Assembly (NCBI GenBank): GCA_963576725.1
Contig: OY755252.1
Location: 47,854,140 to 47,918,139 of the forward strand
Source: Azorinus chamasolen
Taxonomy: Eukaryota > Mollusca > Bivalvia > Cardiida > Solecurtidae
Length of the DNA stretch: 64,000 nucleotides
Direction: 5' to 3'
In this document: positions 41,205 through 53,500 of the stretch, piece after piece
Layout: each line of letters begins with the position of its first letter
Numbering within the stretch: the stretch's first letter is position 1
The notes under the pieces: model-generated
The model's input: only the letters and a program-made list of their open reading frames with translations
What the model was told of the DNA's origin: nothing
The model's database searches: none
Position numbers and translations under genes: made by a program

Positions 41205-41790
41205 TTCTACTAGTGTGTCCACAGTATAGAGAAATTAGACTGAAATAGTTAGCTCCATACTACTAATGTGTCCACAGTATAGAGAAATTAGACTGAAATA
41301 GTTAGCTCCGTACTACTAGTGTGTCCACAGTGTAGAGAAATTAGACTGAAATAGTTAGCTCCGTACTACTAATGTGTCCACAGTATAGAGAAATTAGACT
41401 TAAATAATAAGCTTCATACTACTAGTGTGTCCACAGTATAGATAAATTAGACTGGAATAGTTAGCCCCGTACTACTAGTGTGTCCACAGTACAGAGAAAT
41501 TAGACTGAAATAGTTAGCTCCATACGACTAGTGTGTCCACAGTATAGAGAAATTAGACTGAAATAGTTAGCTCCGTACTACTAGTGTATCCACAGTATAG
41601 AGAAATTAGACTGAAATAGTTAGCTCCATACTACTAGTGTGTCCACAGTATAGAGAAATTAGACTGAAGTAGTTAGCTCCGTACTACTAGTGTATCCACA
41701 GTATAGAGAAATTAGACTGAAATAGTTAGCTCCATACTACTAGTGTGTCCACAGTATCAAGAAATTAGACTGAAATAGTTAGCTCAATAC
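41205..41790. repeat. 53-bp minisatellite, about 11 copies
   Basis: Unit TGTGTCCACAGTATAGAGAA, then ATTAGACTGAAATAGTTAGC and TCCGTACTACTAG. Spacing is 53 bp (ACAGTAT at 41221 and 41274). Copies are over 90% alike by eye, so the array looks young. Confidence 0.95.
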
Positions 41791-41794
41791 TTTT

Positions 41795-42540
41795 GCAAAT
41801 GACTATCAAGAAATGTGTTTTTGTCATGAGTTCAAGCGCAGAGCGTATTAACAACAATTTAGCAAAGCTTATATATCATGAGCAGAAACAAAATTGGACA
41901 CCTCCACGGAATGCTTTATATTGTTATATATGTACTGAAAATAAATCTTGCTCTGGTTATTTCTTTGTAAACCTAAAACATTTACTATAATTATTGCTAG
42001 CCTATTAAGTGCAATCATCATATCTTGTCAAACCGATGAGAAAATGGACATGGCAGACCAAATCCTTTCAGTTTAGTTGTTTGTAAAGGCTAGAAATATA
42101 TATGTATTTTATGCCGAATAAACTATATGTTATGTTACCCTATGTATTGTTATGTTATCCGTAGTATGTATTTTGATAAGCAATTCGACTGACAATTGGA
42201 GCTTTTATAAACCTCATCTATATGGAGAAAAGATGTGAAGATGGTGGCAATTAAAAGCTAAACTGTCAAACACAGCCACATTTTAATCTTAATAAAAAGT
42301 GCATTTCTATTATAATTATTATCATTTTATTGCGAGTACTCGGAAACTAGTAATGCTAGTCGTTACCCTACGTTTGACCGAGTACCCGAGTACTCCGTCC
42401 AATCCTTTGTTTCTCTAAATACCAATTTTCCGTGTGCATATGCCATTATAAATTCAGCTCATAATTTCTTGATTTCATTCTGAAAATGGTTTGAGACCCA
42501 AGTGTGACACTGAAAGGGTTATTTTGTTACTATAGGTATC
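41795..42540. other. No gene recognised
   Basis: AT-rich; the 65-codon frame at 41793-41990 has no supporting feature. Confidence 0.4.
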
Positions 42541-42543
42541 TGG

Positions 42544-42730
42544 TTAACCCTTTACTCAATAGATACGCATTTCAGCGTCTTTGCAAACAGAGTAGATCAA
42601 GATCAGACGGCTCCTGTAGGTCTGTTTGCTTTTGATATAATATAGACATGAATCTACAGTTCCTGTTCATGAGTTATTATAACAATTTGATTTACTAATT
42701 TTAGCGAGTAACGCAGACACCTTGTTCACA
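42544..42730. mobile_element. Family D MITE, internally deleted
   Basis: TTAACCCTTTACTCAATAGA at the left, AGATCAGACGGCTCCTGTAG, then the right half of the hairpin is missing before GTTTGCTTTTGATATAATAT. Confidence 0.65.
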
Positions 42731-42954
42731 TTATATCATTTGAGTATTATACACTAAACAGTAAAGGACGCTCCTTGGTGCTTTGCATCAATGCTTTTCT
42801 TGTATATTTATCGAATAAGTTAAACATCCATACATACTTGTGACGAAATGAAATATTAATGATACTTAGACTTGGTAAATAAAGCTAAATATTAAATGTA
42901 TTACCGGGCGTAATGTAAAAGACGTAGATTAATTGCTATACATAACTTAAGTTT

Positions 42955-43015
42955 TGGTGATGGTGGCGTTTTGTATGTGGCTTTTCCTGCTTGACTTTAC
43001 TACGTTTTCAATTAA
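42955..43015 (+). repeat. Penelope-like tail fragment
   Basis: TGTATGTGGCTTTTCCTGCT then TGACTTTACTACGTTTTC matches the tail variant at 49855-49890. Confidence 0.55.
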
Positions 43016-43096
43016 AAGATACTTCTTCGAATCCCTTTTGAAATAGATGGATTTCTAATTCGTTCAGTTGTCTAGTAAATACATCCGGTTTATGTA

Positions 43097-43442
43097 CAGT
43101 GAACCGTCATTATACCGGCATTCGTTACAATGGCACCCTCGTTATACCGGCAGTATGCATTGAAACAAAATTACCGTTGAGTTCTTGAAACAACCACTGA
43201 ATAAATAGCTACAATGCCAGAAAGACAGGTGATCGCATAATGCAGAACACATGAAGTGCAAAAAGCTCCAAAAGGAAGGTTTTTGCACTTGTTGTGTTCT
43301 GCATTAAGTGTTCACCTGTTTGTACTATAGTTTACAACTGGCCAAATGGTTACTTTCATATTTAAACTCCTTATAACTGCAACCTCGTTATTCCAGCAAA
43401 ATGTATGGAAATAAACACCTCCGTTGTAATGAGGGTTCACTG
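43097..43442. mobile_element. Pogo/Tigger-like MITE, complete
   Basis: Starts TA-CAGTGAACCGTCATTATACC and ends GTAATGAGGGTTCACTG-TA. The interior has a hairpin (GCATAATGCAGAACACATGA and its mirror, 43235-43320). CAGT ends and TA target site fit the pogo group. No transposase inside. Confidence 0.82.
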
Positions 43443-43444
43443 TA

Positions 43445-44375
43445 TACAGTTGAAGGAAAAGGTACATGTGTCTGCTCAATATGGAACACAACCCTTACAT
43501 GGAAATATGGAGAGTTGTTTTCCTTTGAATAAAAAACCTATATACGAGACCTGTTCCAAAATTAATTTCATTTGTATCGTTTTCGTAACAAATACTGGGA
43601 AGATGGTGGATCAATTCTTGAACATGTTTTAGTCTTAGCCACTAAAAATACAAAAACACGAAAATAGTGTCTGAATGTCATCATAAACTGCAATGTACTG
43701 CTTGCTGCGAGGGGCTTAAACAGGGAGTTGAGCCCATGAGCTAATCTGGTTCATTATCATAAAGGCCTGCAAAACTGTTTGATCTCTGTTTGATAACAGA
43801 AAATAATTTTGTTTTTTGACGATTCTGCATCACCCAAATATTTTCGGATTTTTCAAGAAATGCCGAACGTGACATTAGAAATTTTTCACGGTCATGAAAG
43901 GTGGCCTTTTATCCAGACAACTTTCGTCTGTTTTTTGTATCACCTATTGAAAGGACTTGTATTAACTACTGTTTTGTTAATGTGTTTTGATGGTTAATGA
44001 TCTAGGGGGTTGGTACGTAATGTTTGAATACTTATTGATCAGTACAGTATACAGGCAACGAAATGACCTAACATTGACACCAGTTATGGGGCAAATATCA
44101 CCGTCGCAATTTCCCATGAGATATAGCTGATGTTTGTACTATTGCATAAAAACCACATGTACCAGTGTATAATATGTGATAGGATGGTATTTAATTTCCA
44201 TTACATAATGAGCAATCATTACAGTAGTTGACACAATTACGTCTTTACTGTTTCATTTGATAGAATGTTAATCCTTTCAGTGATATCATTATCGTCTGCC
44301 GGACACATTCTCGTCTGCTTCATATTTAAGTGTGGTCGTGTTTTAATTTCTTTAAAACATATCAGAGTGTCAGCA
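43445..44375. other. No gene recognised
   Basis: The frames at 43405-43632 and 43809-43997 show no domain and no convincing splice sites. Confidence 0.4.
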
Positions 44376-44377
44376 GG

Positions 44378-44440
44378 TTTAGATTCTGATGAGACATCGA
44401 TTTACCGGCGTTTCATCTTGATCCAAACTGTTTGACTATG
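44378..44440. repeat. Family A hairpin
   Basis: GTTTAGATTCTGATGAGACA and TGATCCAAACTGTTTG flank TTTACCGGCG. Confidence 0.6.
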
Positions 44441-44585
44441 ACATCACAGGCATATTTTCATGGCAGTTATGGGGTTAACCTTTACCGTGCAGAAACCGAG
44501 TATATAAGCTTGTGCCAACTGTATACCTAGATCAATTGTGGTCCTTAAGGGGAACCTATTGATCAGGGTCTGCATTGCCTGTCAT

Positions 44586-44845
44586 GAAAGTACACGTATG
44601 CGTCATGCAGGAAACACCGCATACAAAACACACAACCACCCAAACAGCACCACGACGACAAACAGCAAGTGTACATGTATATAAAAGACACAAAGAGACG
44701 CACGGACATAACAAACAAACAATGGGGAAGATGGAAGTACCACCTTGGAACGGTCAATGACAAATGTCACTGGGGGTTTAACCGGTTTAGGGGCGCCCAA
44801 CCTCACAGTTATTCCATCCCCACCCTAAAAGACAAACAATGACAT
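44586..44845 (-). mobile_element. Penelope-like 3' tail, solo
   Basis: Minus-strand copy of the conserved tail: AAAGTACACGTATGCGTCAT, CACCTTGGAACGGTCAATGA, GGGGGTTTAACCGGTTTAGG. It lacks the RT portion. Confidence 0.7.
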
Positions 44846-45324
44846 CCGTTTTAGTGATAAATGTTGTTTAAAAATGTTGTTTAATTTATACTCAGAAAGG
44901 GAGGAACCAGTGTCGACAGTTTAAAGGCTAACGACCCGATACGCCAGCACTATGCTAATGTGGTTAATTAGTAATTTTTACATAACACTAAAGAGAATTA
45001 ATTGCTGCAATGATAGAACATTTCTGCGCAAAAATATGCAAATAATCAATTACCTTCTTTGCACAAAGCATTGAAAACTGCTTAACATGCACATGCACAG
45101 CAGAAATGCAGATAATAGCTTACTTACTAGGCTTCAAACATGTTTGATAAAGAGAGTACGGCTCGGTAATAGGACGTTTTTGTGGTAACGAACGGATAAC
45201 CATTTAACCCTTTCCATGTTCTATGTTTATTACAAATGTTATTACTTGCTGAATATTCATGGTCATCTTAGTTATAATGAAGTATGGAAGGTGGAACATT
45301 GTAGCCATTTTAGAAAGTAAAGAA

Positions 45325-45440
45325 AGGACATTAGCAATCAGAGCAGACCCTGATCAGACGGCTCCTATAGGAGCGGTCTCATCTGGGTCTACTCTGTTTG
45401 CAAATGCGTTAACACACCTTTATATGAGGGAAAGAGTTAA
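45325..45440. repeat. Family D element with perfect centre
   Basis: Hairpin centre CTCCTATAGGAG at 45362-45373; right end ATATGAGGGAAAGAGTTAA. Confidence 0.75.
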
Positions 45441-45821
45441 GCAGGTGATTATCCAGAATTAAACTATATAGTCGGCTTAAGTTCTGCAAAATTTCTGCAA
45501 TCCTTTTAATTTGTTTATTTTTTAATAATTTTCAAATGAGTACCATTTTGAGGTTAGAACATATCATTCAAACCAATACCAACCTATATGTATCTACATA
45601 TGATTTGGAAACAAACTGCTTATCACTGCTACTCATGTTACCCTTATACATCCTGGAAGTAGGAGATTCTTCGAAAGCAAAAGCAGCAATGCAGACAGAT
45701 AATTGCCGACTCGGTTTTATTGAGTCTGTTCATGAGCAGTAATTAAATGTGCAACACTACTCACTCCCTCTAGCACCGACTTAAACAGTATTCAATTTGC
45801 TACCTAACCCGTATTTACAAA

Positions 45822-45895
45822 CAGCTTGGATCTAGATGAGGCACCTAGTAAGTCGGATGTTCATCAGAATCCAAGTTGATTGACACTCCTCGATC
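45822..45895. repeat. Family A-like hairpin
   Basis: AACAGCTTGGATCTAGATGA and TCATCAGAATCCAAGTTGAT. Confidence 0.55.
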
Positions 45896-46017
45896 AACAC
45901 AATGTAGTTACCTCAAAGCTTGTTCAGGTCGGAAATAGTCAAAATTGCACAATATCTAAATGGAGCTGGCATTATTTTTTCACAGCTTAATATATACGTT
46001 TCCGTACGCATGTTTTT

Positions 46018-46092
46018 CAAACAGTATATACCCAGATTAGACAGCTCCTGTTGGAGCTGCCTGATTAAGGGCTGCTGTGTTTGCTCTCTAGA
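46018..46092. repeat. Family D hairpin
   Basis: CCCAGATTAGACAGCTCCTG faces GGAGCTGCCTGATTAAGGGC. Confidence 0.65.
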
Positions 46093-46228
46093 TTCTTTAG
46101 ACATGAGTGTATAGTGCCTTTCATAGAAATAGTTGCCAATATATACATATCAATGAACTATTTGAGTTACTAAATATTCCAAGAGGGTGGAGTTTAAATG
46201 GAGTAAAAGGTCGAAGGATATTTCCTGG

Positions 46229-46236
46229 TATAAATA
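46229..46236 (+). promoter_or_regulatory. TATA box of the cysteine-rich peptide gene
   Basis: TATAAATA lies 92 bp before the ATG at 46321, within GGTATAAATACTGC. The expected transcription start is near 46260. Confidence 0.65.
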
Positions 46237-46320
46237 CTGCACCGCATGTTCCTTCGTCAAACCATTGTCTGCAATAAGGTTTAATCAACACTATTAGAAC
46301 AGGCTGATTTGGAGTCAAAG

Positions 46321-46375
46321 ATGAGAGTGACAGCTTCCGTTTGTTTCATCGTTCTGTTGGCAACCTTTCTGATGT
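46321..46375 (+). CDS. Peptide gene exon 1 (signal peptide)
   Basis: 18 codons plus one base, then donor GTAAGT. A TATA box lies upstream at a plausible distance. Confidence 0.75.
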
Positions 46376-49300
46376 GTAAGTATTACAGTTCTTTTTTGTT
46401 CAACCATTTACTCCATGAACATTATAAATATTTATTAAATTAATATATATAATTTTTAAATGACAAAGATTTTTGGAATTCATAGAAAAATATCAGAATT
46501 TTATATTTAATAAATAAACAGAACAGACACTAATCAGACGACACCTATAGTAGATGTCTGATCTAGGTTAGATATGGCTTTAAACTAATTATATTAATAA
46601 TTTTAATTTATAAGTGCATGTAAATGAAGAAATTCCGACTTTGTTTATTTTTCCAAAAATCTACAATGGCCCTGTGCGCTTTAGGAATTTCAATACTGTC
46701 CGCAATTATTGAAATTCCTAAAGCGCACAGGGCTTTTCTAAAAGCCATGTCCGTATTCCAGTAACACACAGAACAATAAATATGTATTTTTTTAACTGCA
46801 TGTAACATTAAAACGTTGTTTTTCTGAAGGATATTAACACCCGTTATTAAAAGAATATAGCGTACGTGTACATTTAAGCTTTAAGTTACTGTATAGTTGT
46901 ACATTGTCAAAATAGTATTTGCTACAATTATTTTGAATGGTATATATGAATATGGTCTACTTATTTTGAGTAACGGCAAGATAATATTTTAGTTATACAC
47001 CGATGGGCAACTTGTTGGCAGAAAGTGTCATATTAAAGTTCCATATCTTGTTATAAAAAGTAATAAAGTTTATGTATATCCGAATTGAAATATATGCACC
47101 AGGTTAAATTTTATGTATAATATAAATCCGATATGAAGAAACGAAGAAGTCATTTTGTAGTTCCGGTATTGTAATTAGAATAGTTTCAAATCACATACAA
47201 CAAGAAAGTTTTATGCAAGAAAATATCAAGTCTGAAAATCCAAACCACGTATTGTTAAAATATTATATTTGTATTAGTGCCGGATATAAGAAACATAGAA
47301 AACAATTTCCCAGTCTAGAAATCCAAATTAAGAATTTTTTGTTGAAATATTATAATCGTATAAGTGTTGGAATTCCTAACATATCGAAAAGACGACAGAT
47401 GCCACCCTAAGGCTGTTAAAAACTACATTCTCTTGGCCGATGGTATTGCCGTTCGTGAAAACCCTAATGCAAACTTCTCTGCCTAAGCTAAGCTAGAACT
47501 ATTTTGAAAATAACACGATGGATTGGCCACGGCTCAAAATGAACCACCAGACCTCTCTGACAGGTAAACGCGTAAACTAAGGCGATCTGACGCTAATATG
47601 ATTACATTATCGCGTCCTTACGTAAAAGCTATCAGCCCGCCAGCAAGAATATCTGACATATTTGATATTATCACGCTTGAGAAATGATCTGGAGAACACA
47701 TGTAAATGAATAAATTTACATGGATGCATTTATCGATGTAACATATCCTATGTTTACCCTTTACTAAATAAACAAGCGTTACTATGCCTTTGCAGAGTAG
47801 ATCCAGATCAGACGGCTACTATAGGAGTTGTCTGGTATTGGTCAACTACAAAATTGACTTTACCGTTGACTTCTTGTCTAATTTAGATAAAAAGAACATT
47901 TAAAACAAATCGAAAAAAATCTCTTCTGGTCTATTAAAAACTCTTCAGAGGTATTAAACAAACATAAAAGATTCTTGCATCCACTGAAAGCACATACAAT
48001 TTGTCAACTTTATACAAAACTCTTCCTCATGATTTAATTAAAGATACACTTTTGGACCAATTATTAGAAGTTTGCGAATCACCAATCTTTCTTCTGGATA
48101 CGTACGTTATGGGAATGCTATATATACCGTCAGTTATTGGTAGTCCTATAGGTATGAATTGTGCATCACTGGTCGCAGATTTTATAATGTTATGAGAGAG
48201 ATTTCATGTTGAGTTTTATGTTCAAGCAGATGTCATAAAAACCTTCAACGAATCCTCTTGATATTTAGATGATATTTTCAATATAGATAACCCTTTCTGT
48301 GATATTATGATTCCTACCATTTACCCAAAATAATCCAAATTCATAAGAGTCATATTAAAGAATAATGATACCGTGACTCTCTGTGTCTTACCACTAGAAG
48401 CAACGACCACAATGGAAACAAGGAAAATATTTTCCTTTTTTGTGTTATCCTTGGTTTCTAGTGCGCATTACATGGCTTTTTATACGTTGTCTTAGTTATG
48501 TTTTGCCATGTCATGTTCACTTTTTACCGAAATAAATCTATCTATCTATCTAAATTGAATAAAGCTAACCCTTCTGACAGTCATGCAGCCTTTCTTAATC
48601 TACATGTAGACCATATTATTGACAATGGAAGTATTTCATCTTCAATTTATGACAAAACAGATGATTTTTATTTGAATATTGCAAATGTCCCTAATATTGA
48701 CGGAGATGTTCCCTGTGCTGTATCTAACGGGGTTAGAAAGCGAATCAATCTGACATTATAGCTTCAGTTTTAGATTTGAATGTTTCAATTACAAATGATA
48801 AAGTTTCGTCCAAAATATACGATAAAAGAGAAGATTTTAATTTTAAAATTGTTAATTATCCTTTACTAGATGGAGATGTGCTATCTTATGGCGTTTATAT
48901 TTCTCAACGTATTCGGTTTGCCCGAGCCTGTTCTTTGCTTGAATATTTTAACAGACGTAATTTAGTTATAACTGATAAACTTCTTAAGCAAGATTACAGA
49001 TATCACAAACTTCGGAAAACTTTTTCTAAATTTTATTATCGAAATTTACCACTCATTAGCACATATAATTGCAATCTACAGACGTTACTGCAAAAAGGCA
49101 TTTCTCAACCAGACTTTTATGGGGATGTTATCTACAAACTTAGGAAAATTCGGGGTCATATCCATTTTCACGATTTGTTTATTAAACGCATTAAAACATT
49201 TAAAAAGAAAGGTTATGATCCTATTATACTGCAACGTACTGCATGTTTGGTTATCGACCCTTTTACAGTCGGTAGCTACGTTTCCCTCTTTGCTTGCGCG

Positions 49301-49993
49301 ATGACAGGCCGAGGGTAGTACTCTATGATGGTATACTCTTAAACTTGGATACAGGATGAGCTTACCAGACTCATGTATTACTTTTTCCCTGTCGTGCCCT
49401 TAACGGCTTACCTGCAGGTGCTCTGACTTCAGCAAAGTCATTGAGTACATATTTGACGGATTGTCACAGTTATTATGCTATGTTTTACATGTTGTCCTGT
49501 GTTCACCATCGTCTATGTTGTGGGTAAGTCCAGCGGGGATACCTTTATTTACACTATTTGTAAAGCTAGGATGACTTTGAGAGAAGTGTGAGGTTAGGAC
49601 GTCCGTAAACCGGTTAAACCCCCAGTGGTGTTTTTGCTACTGACCGTGCCAAGGCAGTACTCACTTTGTCAACCTTCCTTTTGTTTGCCTTGCGTCTTTG
49701 TGCTTGTGATTTTGTTCATCTCTGGAACGTTTGTCTCTGGTTCTTGTGTGTCTTTTGGTGTTTTCTGTGTTCATCTCGTGTGTGAGTCTGCGTTTGGGTG
49801 TGTGGTTGTGTGTGTGTCATGCTATCTATCGGTGTTTTGGTGGTGGTTACGTCTTGTATGTGGTTTTGCCTGCTTGACTTTACTACTTTTCCATTTACAT
49901 ATCTCAACTTATTATACTGCAAAGAAAAATCCTCCACTTTGATTGGTCAATTCGCTATGGATATAGAGTGGTGTGTCCCTCGAAATTCTGATT

Positions 49994-50068
<75 letters not shown>

Positions 50069-50481
50069 ATAATAATATAGTCCTTGCGTGGATACAGAAT
50101 ATATTAAAAAATAAATTAGAAATCCAGTTTTTTACGTTTATTTGCGTTAGCGCTTTCAATGCTATTGCATATCATCAGACATTTTAAACGTATATAAAAT
50201 AATAACAAGTATGACGTAACGTTATAAAACATTTTAATACCCGCTGTGTAATATACAAATATTTCGCAACGTCGTATTCGGACGTTTGCCGTATTTTAAT
50301 GACGTCACGTAATGAATAATTATTTATTGCCGTGCAACGTCGTCTTCACACGTTTCCCGTTGTTTTATAACGTTACGTCATACTTGTTATTATTTTATAT
50401 ACGTTTAAAATGTCTGATGATATGCAATAGCATTGAAAGCGCTAACGCAAATAAACGTAAAAAACTGGATTTCTAATTTAT

Positions 50482-50519
<38 letters not shown>

Positions 50520-53500
50520 GGACCTATCAGCATCAATGGAATTCCCCACGTTGAGGGCCTTGCTTCGTTGCTAAAACAGACAAAATGGCCGACGGGTTTC
50601 AATTCGTCGATTCGATGCAAACAGCCGCTCTCAAACGAAATAACTGGAGTTTAGGGCGGAATAAAAGTACATGTAAGAGTCATGCAGGAAACACTGCCTA
50701 CAAAAACACAACAGTCATAACAGCACAACGACGACAAACGGCAAATGTACATGTGTATAAAAAAAACACAAAGAGACACCCAAAGACAAAACAAACCATT
50801 GATAAACATTTGTGGTATATACTTAACAACTTTACAAACCCCATATTTTTGTTGTTAAATAACTTTATACTATCACAAGACATATAAATGAAAGTTCGTC
50901 TGCTATAAATGCACCCATTCACCTATACATGTGTTGAGAAAGTATCACTCGGTTACGACAAGAACTATTGAATTCGAGATGCACGTGCCGAGTTCTGGAC
51001 CGAAATGTAAGTGTAGAGTTAGAAAAGTTGAATAACAATGTAAATTGTTCCATATCCATAACAACAGAACCCGTTACTAGGAAAAGGTAGTATTCTGCTC
51101 CGATGCTGTAAAATTTATGTTGTCAACGTGATTTTCCTCAGCAGGGAAAATTTAACGTCATACTAATATTATTCGTTTCGCTATAGCTTGTTGTTCTTCT
51201 GTTGGCGCCTATAATAGTCGAAGTGTGATTTTAACTAAAAAGCTGCTTAAGAAATGATATAAATACCATAAACTGATAAACACATTCTCTAAGTTTCACC
51301 ATCGAAATATCTCACTTATTGGCAAACATATGAGCAATCTTAAGGCGGTCCTGTGACACACGATTTTACGGTGATGTAATTTACAAACTTCGTAAAATTA
51401 TCGGACAAACCCATTTCTCACGTTGTCCATCAAATATGTTAAAAAAGGGATATGATCCTATAGTACTCGAACATATAACATGTCTGGTTGACAATCACGC
51501 TGCCCTCTGTCACATAAACCAACAGGAAAGGCTTAGTACTCTATGAAGACGCCCTCTCAAATCCAGAAATGGAAGGAAGACGTCGGATATTTGTTTCGTT
51601 TTTGTAAAAAGGGTAATTATATTGAAAGGCCCTCTGTCAACAAGAAAGGCTTAGTACTCTATGAAGACGCCCTCTCAAATCCAGAAATGGAAGGAAGACG
51701 TCGGATATTTGTTTCGTTTTTGTAAAAAGAGTAATTATATTGAAAGGTACTTTCAATATAATTACTCTTTTTACACTAGCGATAGGTGCATCCAGTTTGT
51801 TTCACTTAAATATTAATTTACCGCTGTATTTGCCATTGCGGTTGTTCTAGATTAGTCGGAGAGGGGGTATGTTTATTTACACTGTTTGTCTATTAGGGTT
51901 TGGATGGAATAAGTGTGAGGTTGGGTGACCCTACATCGGTTTAAACCATCAGTGACATTTGTCACTGACCATTCCAAGGCGGTACTTTCCCCTAAACACG
52001 AACATTTGCTGTACTTTCTTGTCATGATGATTGTGTGTTTTGTATGCGGTGTTTCCTGCACGTCTCATACATGTGCTTTTGATATAACCCTTTCTCCGCT
52101 GTACAATTTATGTCTGATCAAATCTGTATCTGGTGCAATTCTGACTACTTTCGATTCGATTAAGATTTTGAGAAACTTGCATCCTGGTGAGACGTCATAT
52201 CTGGATCCAAGCTGTTTTCAAATACAAGACATGCTTCGGATAGCGGTATAAAAGTTGACAATTTTGAGAGTCGTTTTTATCAGTTAACCGTTGAAAGCAA
52301 TTTTTACGCTGATGAGACGCCGGGTAAACTCGGGATAAAAAATGTTAAGGAAAGAGTATGTTCTCCAATATCAGGATATAGTGGTAATTATATAATTTAC
52401 AACTTCGTAATAGCATTAGGCATACCCATATTCATACTTTATTCATCCAAACTTATTATTATAAAAAGGGATATGATATTGTAGTTACTGCAACATACTG
52501 AAGGTCTGGTTGTCAACCTTTATACAGCCGGCAAACAAGATGCCCTTGTTCCATGTACGCCGACAGGAAAGGCTTAACACTCTATGAAGACGCCCTCTAA
52601 AATCCGAAAATAGAAAGAGGACGTCGGAACTTTGTACTATTTCGTCTTTATCGTGCCCTTTATTACAGTTCTACAGTTACTCTGTCTGCATCGTAACCAT
52701 TGTTTGGTTTCTTAGGGTGGGGATGGAATAAGTACGAGGTTGGGCGCCACTGAACCAGTTTAGTGATGGTCTGTGTGTTTGTATGTGGTGTTTACTGCCT
52801 GTCTCATACATGTACTCGTGATAATATATTTATATTTTATTTCATTTCAGGTGCCCCTGTCAGCATAGTCGAGGGTCGAGAACGCAAGGGTAAGATGGTG
52901 CTTGGTTGTTACTCAATATGGGACTTTCTACTTTCCAAACAAAGTAATACAGTACAATCTGACTGCCCAAAGCGACCACTTAGTGGATGAAACAACTAAT
53001 AATATACAGCTGAGTAATGCTGAGTGAAAGTAATGCAGAAAGCTCGTATTAGAGCTCGTATATACCAGTATCTCTATGGATTGCAGCCAACAGATCCGTG
53101 ATTTGCAAACATAAGCAAATATGCATGGCATTTCATGCTGTACAATACCATAATCAACAACAGAAATGCCTTCGCCCGATACAGACGTAAAATCATTCTT
53201 CAGGCAATTACGTCCATTCAAAACACATGTTACTATCTATCAAAAATTGCAGTAGTTTCTCACAATACAAGTACAAAAATGACAAATTAGACTTAAAATC
53301 TACCACATCTCTTTCAGGTAAACAGTCAATGCCAACTATATAATCATGATTATCTCCAATTCTACTATCTAAATCTCCACAGAGATATATTGGTCCCTCA
53401 TGTTGGAACTTATATATAGACGACACTAAATTCGTCAATATCTACCTGTCTTGAAGAGTTATTTGGAGGTAAATAGGACATACAGGAGAATCAATCTCCT

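Larger units (their letters stand above)
47830..49985 (+). mobile_element. Penelope-like element, longest copy
   Basis: Contains RT segments from about 47915 (FWSIKNSSEVLNK) to 49318, then the conserved tail with GGTTAAACCCCCAGTGG (49610) and a variant 3' end (GCCTGCTTGACTTTACTAC). The copy is broken by a 200-bp insert (about 48337-48548) and several stops. It lies in intron 1 of the peptide gene. The family might belong to the Naiad-type Penelope-like elements common in invertebrates, but that is uncertain without a search. Confidence 0.65.
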
